Source: Diplonema japonicum (Eukaryota > Euglenozoa > Diplonemea > Diplonemida > Diplonemidae). Taken from it: a DNA stretch of 64,000 nucleotides. The notes below the pieces were generated by a model. That model was not told the origin of the DNA, searched no databases, and saw only the letters and a list, made by a program, of their open reading frames with translations. The DNA lies in the NCBI GenBank assembly GCA_964019335.1, contig OZ025726.1, positions 372,001 to 436,000 of the forward strand, given 5' to 3'. The translations under genes and the position numbers were made by a program. Below, in pieces: positions 57,371-64,000 of this stretch; position 1 is the first letter of the stretch, and the number at the start of each line of letters is the position of its first letter.

Positions 57371-58087
57371 TCAAAAAAGGGCATACGTGTCAGGATCGTG
57401 AGCTGGTTTTTTCTCGATAGGGAATCTAGCATCTTTTATAACGGGGCAGCCCCTGTTTTTGAACCACACCCTGGCGGCGTTCGCCTGCTGGACGGTGATG
57501 AAGGTTAGGAAACCGAAGCCTTTTAAAAGGGAGGAAGTGGGGGATTCCGGTACCAAGTGGATATCCATGAGACCATGGACCTGAGCGAGTGCCGTCCTAA
57601 CATGAGACTCAGGAACAGTACGGTCTTGCAGGGTCACGAAGAGCTTGTTCTGCGGCTCGCCCTCTGGGTGAGTGTAGGGCATGCTTGCTTGCATCTTCTG
57701 CTGAAGCTGTATTTGTTGCTGCTGCTGCTGGTGTTGTTGTTGCTGTTGTTGATTGAACTGTTCTCTTTGTCTCTTAGCCGCCTTCTTAGCGCTCGGCGGC
57801 CACTCCGGCTGGTACACCGCCACACTCATAGTTGCATCGCCTCCATATTTCGCCACCAGATTATTCAACGTTTTCATCTTGCTCTCCAAATATAACATTT
57901 CTAGCTCCAAGAACCGCTTTGCCTTGTACATTGTAGGCAACACCATCTCCTCCGATCTCATTAGCTCCTCTACCTTTTCCTTGTTATAAAGTGCCAGATA
58001 TAAATAACCCAAGTGATCCACCTTCACTGGGCATGGGCTTATCGTCTCCACTTCGAACAGGCATTTCACGTACTGCAGCGATGCCAT
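57371..58087 (-). CDS. RRM-domain RNA-binding protein
   Basis: 238 aa. N-terminal helical part (about 1-80), a polyQ tract (about 110-135, CAG/CAA mix at roughly 57,710-57,755), and a C-terminal RNA recognition motif: RNP2 NKLFVTLQ and RNP1 KGFGFLTF, with PVIKDARF closing the domain. In euglenozoans, such proteins often control mRNA stability because genes lack individual promoters; the target is unknown here. No intron. Confidence 0.82.
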   Translation of the reverse strand: MASLQYVKCLFEVETISPCPVKVDHLGYLYLALYNKEKVEELMRSEEMVLPTMYKAKRFLELEMLYLESKMKTLNNLVAKYGGDATMSVAVYQPEWPPSAKKAAKRQREQFNQQQQQQHQQQQQQIQLQQKMQASMPYTHPEGEPQNKLFVTLQDRTVPESHVRTALAQVHGLMDIHLVPESPTSSLLKGFGFLTFITVQQANAARVWFKNRGCPVIKDARFPIEKKPAHDPDTYALF

Positions 58088-58354
58088 CTGGTGTGCTCCT
58101 GTAGTGGCTGATGGTTTGTAAAGAAATAAAAAGAACTGAAAGAAAACTGATTACCGAGATGCAGACCTTGGTCTTCTGCAGACACTAAGCACAGTTTCGA
58201 GCCTTAAAAAACTTCCCATAAAGGATAGCAAACAAAGAGCCAGCTCTGTGACGTGATGCTTCGCCTACGAGATCGAGCTGCCCTATTTCAAAGGCTCACT
58301 TGCCTCCCAAGTAAGCAAGCACTATTCTCCTTGATACCAAATACGAGCTTCTGA

Positions 58355-59096
58355 CTATATCTTTCTTCCACGCTTCCTTAGCGCCTCTTTCACTTCATCA
58401 AGCGTTTCCTAATAGAGTGTGCATAGCAAAGCATGGCATACCTGCAATTTGTCAACTGATTCTTGCAATTTTTTGACTTCATCTCTGAGATTACTTTCCG
58501 GTGTTGCAATCCGTGGAGTGGTTTCAGAGGACACGATGCCGATCTTCTTGAGCACCCACCGGAGGGGCACCAACACGAAGATGTACATCGCTGTGAGGCC
58601 GGCCAAGCCCAGGAGCCCCATGAGAGCATACAAGCGGTACTTCTTCGCACCGATTGACTCATATCCCATTTTGTCCTCGTTCTGGTACGTCCCTTTTACA
58701 ATCATGTTGTAAGCGGACTGGATCTTCTGAAACTCATCAAGAGACCCCCCTTTGTCAGGGTGATTAGTCAGTGACAGCCTTCTGTAGGCTGCTTTCACTT
58801 CCTCTACAGGCGCACCCTCCTTTAACCCCAGCACCTGGTATGGTGACCCGTTCTCTTTCACCCACGATGCTGACTGCATACTATCCTGTGCGTGTTGCCG
58901 CACTTGGTCCTTCCACTGTTGCGTTTTGGTGAGAACAATACAAACATACTTTCTGCCACTGTGATCCCTGCGTGTTGTACCTCGCCTGCCGAGCTCTTGG
59001 ACCCTTGAAAATCTGAAACCTTTGCAACCCATGTTGCCTGAGGCTGCCCGCTCCTCGTATGACGAGGGGGACTGATGCCAAACTTGATCGCAGCAT
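58355..59096 (-). CDS. J-domain (DnaJ/HSP40) membrane protein (3 exons)
   Basis: 224 aa from exons 59096-58950, 58915-58442 and 58408-58355. The N-terminus (MLRSSLASVPLVIRGAGSLR) is basic and amphipathic, like a mitochondrial presequence. The J domain is at about 75-135 (PYQVLGLKEGAPVEEVKAAY, then HPDKGGSLDEFQKIQSAY) with an intact HPD that stimulates Hsp70 ATPase. A membrane segment follows (YALMGLLGLAGLTAMYIFVLVPL), then a coiled tail ending RGRKI. Introns of 34 and 33 bp (GTATG...AG). Likely in the inner mitochondrial membrane, with the J domain on the matrix side (inference). Confidence 0.8.
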
Positions 59097-59144
59097 TTTC
59101 CTTTGGTATAATATGTTTCTAGAACACAGAAAAGAACAATGAAA

Positions 59145-61229
59145 TCACGCGGTGCAGTGGCTTCTTTCGAACGTTGTATGCAACGCAGCGATGCTTGTGA
59201 GCTGGACAAGAGAGGTACCCTTAACGAGGCGGCTGGGGGGCACAAAGTCTGTTTTCAGGGATGGAAGTATAGAAACAGGGAAGAACGCAGATATCGGTGA
59301 TGTGTGTGGGGGTGGGATATGGTCGAAGGATGAGCCACAAGGTGTGTATAGGGCAGAGAGCTCTGTGGCTAGGGTTTGATAAACGAGCTCAGAAGAATCA
59401 CCAGCTTCCCACGGCACATCGGAACCGACACGCAACATCAGCAAGGGAACCCCTTCCAGTGGAGGGACGAAGCCATTCCACACACGGGGCAAGGTAGTGA
59501 CTTTCCCATCTGCAGAGACACCCACACCAACGTCCTGCAAAACTGTCCTGTGTTTCACCAAGCAGTCCACCAATGCAGTACAAATCTCCTGCTTATCCCC
59601 ATCAGAGGGTTCCCACACGCCCGGTATTGAAAGAGCAACCTCACAAAGATCAGCGATTCTAGGAGGGTCAGTAAAGTTGAGAAGTGACTTGCAGCTTCCT
59701 CTCAGGATTCTCTGATACGCAGCTTCTTTCATCACAACTTTCAAATCCAGAAAGTAAATATCGTCTGCACTCCTGAGGATAGCGGCTCTGTCATTCACCA
59801 TCCCCACTTGCTCCATGGTGCTAAAAACTTCTTTCATTCTTGCGTGTGCTGATTCTTGGATCCTTTCAGTGGCTAGCACCCTGCCATGCTTAGGGGGGTT
59901 TTGTGTTGGCAGGAGCTGCTTAAACGGATTGGCCTTCTCATTTTTTGAGCTGTCGACTTTAAGCTCGATGTTGCCCGGCTTCATGATCACTGAGTCCACC
60001 ATGATGTCCTTATCCCCATCGAGCACTACGCTTTTGAAGGGTTTGGTACTGGCGTGTTTTGGCGTGTCCGTGCTTAGTGCAGCGCTCTCGGTTACTGCGC
60101 GTTTCTTTAGGTGCTCTTTGCCGCTCTCCTTGTTTTCGGTGACTTCGTCTTCTTCAAGTTTCCGTTTCTTCGCCCCAAGTTCTTCCTTCAGCACGACTAT
60201 GGGGAACTGCTTCGAAACTTCTACAGCAGTATTCAACTTCGCCGTGATGGCGTCATGCACTCCAGATGCGATCAGGTCCTCCTTCAAGAGAGCTACTTCT
60301 GCTTTGGTAGGGTGCACATTCACATCAACTTCGTTAGCAGGCACTGTGATGGACAGAAATATGAAGGGGTGCTTCCCTTTTCCAAGGAAGGGTTGATAAG
60401 CCTGCGAGACTGCTTTTTGTATGGGAGAACAGTCTACAAGCCTTCCGTTCGCAAAGTACGTAGATATAATCCTTCTCACTGAAAAGAAGCTGCCTGTGAA
60501 CAGGCCTTTTACAGTAGCATCCGGTGTGTCGATGGCCAGCTCGTGTATGTGGTTGCTGATGTCAAGCCCGAAGGCCGTGGGGATGACCCCGACAGAGGTG
60601 TCAGGGCACCCCGATGTGTTGAGGTCGGGTGGTATGTTGAAGTCCTTTCTGCAAATGAACTTCGTCTTTGGGTATTGCACAGAATAGCGCTTCACAACCT
60701 CCAAGATCCTTGAATACTCCGTGAAGCTAGACCGCAGAGAGGCCTTCCGCACAGGAAGGTTGTAAAAGAGGTCATCCACAGCCACAGAAGTCCCCTCGGG
60801 GCACGTCACAATGCCAGGAACTGCTTCCTTCATCTCACCGTTTGCGTAGCTTGCCGAAAGTCCGTTACTAGCACCGTGCCTCTTAGTGGTGATTCTGACG
60901 CGGGCCACGTAGGTTATGGACGCAAGCGCCTCACCCCTAAACCCGAACGTACTCACTTTCTCGAGCTCCTCATATTTAGAGAGCTTTGAAGTCGTGAACC
61001 TCTCGCAAACCCTTTTCATGTCTGCAGGTCTGACCCCATCGCCATTGTCCATCACCACCAGCTTAGTTCCACCGTTCTTTGCTACTATTGTCACCTGCGT
61101 AGCGTGAGCATCAAGACTGTTCTCAATCAACTCCTTTATGGCATGGCAGGGGCGTTGCACAACCTCGCCGGCTGCTATCTTGTTGACCACATCTTGTGGC
61201 AGCTTCTTGATAGTCTCTGCAGTGTCCAT
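59145..61229 (-). CDS. MLH1: DNA mismatch repair protein MLH1
   Basis: 694 aa. MutL family GHKL ATPase at the N-terminus: IAAGEVVQRPCHAIKELIENSLDA (motif I with the catalytic Glu in KELIEN), DNGDGV, FTTSKL, and FGFRGEALASI. The transducer domain has the MutL pattern VDVNVHPTKAEV. The C-terminal MLH1-type domain ends ...TTFERSHCTA, where most MLH1 proteins end in FERC; the Cys is displaced by two residues and four residues follow. MLH1 pairs with PMS1/PMS2 to direct excision. No intron. The start is the ATG six bases after the CAG at 61238-61236. Confidence 0.92.
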   Translation of the reverse strand: MDTAETIKKLPQDVVNKIAAGEVVQRPCHAIKELIENSLDAHATQVTIVAKNGGTKLVVMDNGDGVRPADMKRVCERFTTSKLSKYEELEKVSTFGFRGEALASITYVARVRITTKRHGASNGLSASYANGEMKEAVPGIVTCPEGTSVAVDDLFYNLPVRKASLRSSFTEYSRILEVVKRYSVQYPKTKFICRKDFNIPPDLNTSGCPDTSVGVIPTAFGLDISNHIHELAIDTPDATVKGLFTGSFFSVRRIISTYFANGRLVDCSPIQKAVSQAYQPFLGKGKHPFIFLSITVPANEVDVNVHPTKAEVALLKEDLIASGVHDAITAKLNTAVEVSKQFPIVVLKEELGAKKRKLEEDEVTENKESGKEHLKKRAVTESAALSTDTPKHASTKPFKSVVLDGDKDIMVDSVIMKPGNIELKVDSSKNEKANPFKQLLPTQNPPKHGRVLATERIQESAHARMKEVFSTMEQVGMVNDRAAILRSADDIYFLDLKVVMKEAAYQRILRGSCKSLLNFTDPPRIADLCEVALSIPGVWEPSDGDKQEICTALVDCLVKHRTVLQDVGVGVSADGKVTTLPRVWNGFVPPLEGVPLLMLRVGSDVPWEAGDSSELVYQTLATELSALYTPCGSSFDHIPPPHTSPISAFFPVSILPSLKTDFVPPSRLVKGTSLVQLTSIAALHTTFERSHCTA

Positions 61230-61235
61230 ATCTAC

Positions 61236-61246
61236 CTGCACATGGA
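61236..61246 (-). promoter_or_regulatory. Candidate trans-splice acceptor for MLH1
   Basis: CATGTGCAG on the minus strand, with AG at 61237-61236. The PPR stop at 61292 is only 62 bases upstream of the MLH1 start, so the unit is tightly packed. Confidence 0.4.
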
Positions 61247-61291
61247 CTAGACTGGTGTAATTAAGGAAGACAAAACTCAAAGAAGGCATAA

Positions 61292-62350
61292 CTATGCCTG
61301 TAATCTGCTGGTAGCTCGCTCGTACGCTTCGGTGAAGGCCTTTGTTGCGAACTGCAAGCTACCGACATGACTCTGGTACAAGGCAAGCACCTTATTTGCT
61401 TCTGCCTTGTTTCCTGTTTGTGCATAGACAAGCATCACTGACGTAAAGAGCCCTTTTGTGATGTATCTCCTATTCAAAGCAAGGAGGAAAGCTGCCGAAG
61501 CATGTTTCTCATGATAGTCGTCTGCAGCCTTGGCATGTGGGATACATGCGTTGATGAGGTAGTGGTACACCGTGAGTGATGGGACCAGACCGACGCTGGT
61601 GAGATCAGCGATTGTCTTTTTGACATTCTCAAAATCTTCGAAAGAGCAATACAGAGATAACATGGCTTCATACAGCCCAAGTGTCCTCGGAGTGCCTATC
61701 TTGGGAAGGGCTGCGAAGAGTGCTTCAGCCTTGCTTACATGTCGTTCGTCCTCTCTGCATGCCTTAATAGCTCTCGCAAGCGTGACGCTGTTGGGTTGTA
61801 TTCCGTGGGCAGCCATGAGCCGAAGGATCTTATTGGCTTCTGCATAACTGCAAAAGTAGAGCATGCCATTATACGTGTCCAGATTGGGCTTCAGTTTCTC
61901 CTGCTTCATACGCTTGAAGTACGTGGCACTAAACTCCCGCAGGCGGCAAAAGCACATCGAGGCAATTATGCTATTGTACACCTTGAGTGAGAACTGCTCA
62001 GCGTGGAGCTCGATCATGTCAAGTATTTTGAGAACGTTTTCGGTGTCGCGTCGCTTAGCATACCCCTTCAACACCAACAGCATGCTTGTCTGCGTCGGTT
62101 TGCTCTTGTTCACCAGCATTTCATCCAATATCTTGTGTGCTTGGGTTACCTTATCCGTTTGTGCTAGAGCTGTGATCAATTCCTGAGAAGAGCGTCTGCC
62201 CAGCCCTTTGACACCTCCTATCTTTTCAACCAACTGGTGCAGCTGTCGCATCATGCCCCGTCCATGCTTGGCGTTCGCCTTCACTTCGCGAATCGCCGCT
62301 GGAGTTATTAATTTTGCAATAAGTTGCGTTTTTGCATAATCGGACAGCAT
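61292..62350 (-). CDS. Pentatricopeptide repeat (PPR) protein
   Basis: 352 aa. At least five degenerate PPR units of about 35 residues, e.g. VLKGYAKRRDTENVLKILDM, YNSIIASMCFCRLREFSATY, YNGMLYFCSYAEANKILRLM, YEAMLSLYCSFEDFENVKKT and YHYLINACIP. PPR proteins bind organellar RNA, and diplonemids and kinetoplastids need many for mitochondrial RNA processing. No presequence is clear (MLSDYAKTQLIAKLI could be weakly amphipathic). No intron. Confidence 0.85.
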   Translation of the reverse strand: MLSDYAKTQLIAKLITPAAIREVKANAKHGRGMMRQLHQLVEKIGGVKGLGRRSSQELITALAQTDKVTQAHKILDEMLVNKSKPTQTSMLLVLKGYAKRRDTENVLKILDMIELHAEQFSLKVYNSIIASMCFCRLREFSATYFKRMKQEKLKPNLDTYNGMLYFCSYAEANKILRLMAAHGIQPNSVTLARAIKACREDERHVSKAEALFAALPKIGTPRTLGLYEAMLSLYCSFEDFENVKKTIADLTSVGLVPSLTVYHYLINACIPHAKAADDYHEKHASAAFLLALNRRYITKGLFTSVMLVYAQTGNKAEANKVLALYQSHVGSLQFATKAFTEAYERATSRLQA

Positions 62351-62368
62351 TTCATGTGTAGTGCACCC

Positions 62369-64000
62369 CTAAACGGTTGCGTTGTTTCTCGAGGACTGTT
62401 GGTGATCAATACAAATGCTACATTGGAGGGGCTTGCGACTACCACCTGGGAAGGGCATGGATGTTGCTGTCGGACAAATCGAACTGACTGACTTCTGCAG
62501 ACGACTTTCTGGAGCGTGGTGAAGGTTCCGAACTAGCGGCACTGTGGTTGCTAAATTTTGTCGGGCAAGGTATGCATACTCATCTAGCATGGAAGCCAGG
62601 TTGTGGACATCAGCGTCTCGAGGTTCTTCGTATAAGAAGTCTTCTTCTTTAGGAGATCTTATGTTCACAAGGGACCTGCGCCTGGACGGCTCTACACCAG
62701 GTGAGCCAGCGCTGCTAATTGAGAATTTCGAGATCTCTCTTTGAAGTGACATAGAAGGGGAGCTGCGCAGGTCTGGAGAGGGGATGTCGGGCTCCACATC
62801 TTCAATTTCTAGCTTCTTAGTCATCTGAGAGCTTTCAGGCTCCACGTCGAGTGTAGGAGGAGATGGAAGTGAACTTGCAGCTAAGTTCTCAAAATATGAG
62901 TCACGCGCTTTTGTTCCCTCACTTGAAGTCGGGCTGCTCCAGTCGCCTCGCTTCATAGGCATTCTGTCGTCGTCGTCCTGTGGGGTTACCTACTTTTGTG
63001 TTCCATACTGTTAAAGGTGTGTTCTTGATTTTGCCTTTATTTATGCTTCTTCTTGGTGATTTCGGGGAACGGGCTCTCACAGGGCTTGCCACCAAGCGCG
63101 CTGGGCTGCCTGACATTGCCTGTGCAGCCTTCTTGTTGGTATCAAGTACCAGCGACAATACATCTTGCAGGTCACTCTTGACATCCGGTCGCTTAATTAT
63201 GAGGTGCTTCAGAAGGCTTGCCATGTCTGCGATGTTGCTGCTTGTATGGTGGATGGTCTTGGTGAGCACACGCTCGCGCTCGGCAGCGTGCTGCAGCTGA
63301 GCGGTTGTATTTTTCTTTTGTTGCATGCATTCGCTCTGGACGGAAAGTAGTTGCTTTCTCAAAACCTTGTTTTCTTCGAGCAGTGAGTGCAGTTCGCCGT
63401 TTCGGAGGGGTTTGCTGGGGGCTGCAGGTCTGCGGCTTGGTGAGGGTGATCCCATTCTTCTGGGGGCAGGTGACCTTTGCCGAATGCTGGTATTTGTGTT
63501 GGTACGCGACATAGAGTTTGTGGCGCATGGCGAACGTGCACGTGTCCGTGAGCCTGTTCGCTTTTTAGAGTTTTCCTTTGTCAACACCTCGCGTTCCAGA
63601 GCCCTTGTGATGGGCGTGATGGTGGTGCATGTCCCTGTTAGCTCGTATCCGCGGACACCCAACCGCTTCCTCACAACCCATAGCAAGGCCTCGCCGTCGT
63701 CTTCAATAACAGGTATAATGTGTAGTATGTTGGGGATGTTCACCTGCTTCAAGCAGGTCGGAGCGCTCGGCGATGAACAGGCCCACACACACATCAGGGA
63801 GTCGAGCCCCCCGGACACAACGAAGCCAGATGCCGTCTGGGAAAGAGCAGTAACGCATTGCGTGTGATTTTTTAAGGTTGCCATCACACGCTGCGCGCTC
63901 AAGTCCCAAAGGAGGATGTTGCCATCTTCACCCCCAGTCCACAAAACAGCCGTCAGTATGTGATACATCATAACTTTAACAAGAGCCCGGTGTCCAACAA
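62369..64000 (-). CDS. WD40-repeat protein, 5' part outside window (2 exons seen)
   Basis: Partial. The reading frame is open to the right edge (…GHRALVKVM...). Seen: two WD40 blades (WTGGEDGNILLWDLSAQRV, then VVSGGLDSLMCVWA), a Ser/Arg/Pro-rich linker, a coiled coil (about HSLLEENKVLRKQLLSVQSE), then, after a 31-bp intron (GTATG...CAG, 63008-62978), a Ser/Pro-rich acidic tail. The 62369-62977 exon alone would be a separate open frame, but the join restores one frame (NTPLT-DDDDRMPMKR) and the intron has the GTATG donor seen elsewhere. Function unknown. Confidence 0.75.

Overview
This is a nuclear genome fragment of a microbial eukaryote, most likely a euglenozoan, and a diplonemid-like one is my best guess. 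What the sequence shows: about 30 protein genes, all on the minus strand over 64 kb; polypyrimidine-AG sites a few bases upstream of several start codons, as expected for spliced-leader trans-splicing; short GT-AG cis-introns in many genes; and arrays of 60-75 nt single-hairpin RNAs that end in an AGA box, the form of H/ACA RNA known from trypanosomes and Euglena. Abundant cis-introns argue against a typical kinetoplastid. The lineage call is inference; there is no rRNA or spliced-leader gene here to confirm it.

Layout, left to right; transcription runs right to left. 1-1254 and 6724-7526 are two arrays of three H/ACA-like RNA families. Between and after them (1.86-16.4 kb) lie a FYVE-finger protein, VPS52, a secreted FKBP, elongin C, a hypothetical protein, a twin CX9C protein, a membrane protein, a GT61-type glycosyltransferase, a coiled-coil protein, two Nudix hydrolases flanking a spliced coiled-coil gene and a PLP aminotransferase. 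16.7-30 kb holds an SPX-EXS (XPR1-like) phosphate exporter, a giant secreted/membrane repeat protein ending in an EF-hand (about 2,615 aa) and a REI1/ZNF622 homologue. 30.4-43.7 kb holds eIF4E, an EF-hand/ankyrin protein, a J-like protein, a secreted Cys-rich protein, a double beta-lactamase-fold protein, a selenoprotein S (VIMP) homologue with an in-frame TGA, an EF-hand protein and a LolD/MacB-type ABC ATPase. 43.9-49.2 kb holds an ERGIC-PDI fusion, a small membrane protein, a macro-domain-like protein, a VPS9-domain Rab5 GEF and two small proteins. 50,269-51,963 is a decayed piggyBac element with intact TTAA target duplication and inverted repeats. 52.4-64 kb holds a Wee1-like pseudokinase, two unrecognised proteins, an RRM protein, a J-domain membrane protein, MLH1, a PPR protein and a WD40 protein running off the right edge.

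The genes are not one pathway; the mix (ER and Golgi trafficking, mitochondrion, translation, DNA repair, phosphate transport) is what a polycistronic unit of unrelated genes gives. Two genome features stand out. Introns left of about 43 kb are 37-64 bp and usually carry a homopolymer, while those right of 45 kb are 31-35 bp and carry none. Intergenic DNA on the left is likewise full of long A, T, C and G runs. I inferred intron positions from reading frame, splice consensus and protein-family match; no transcript data were available.
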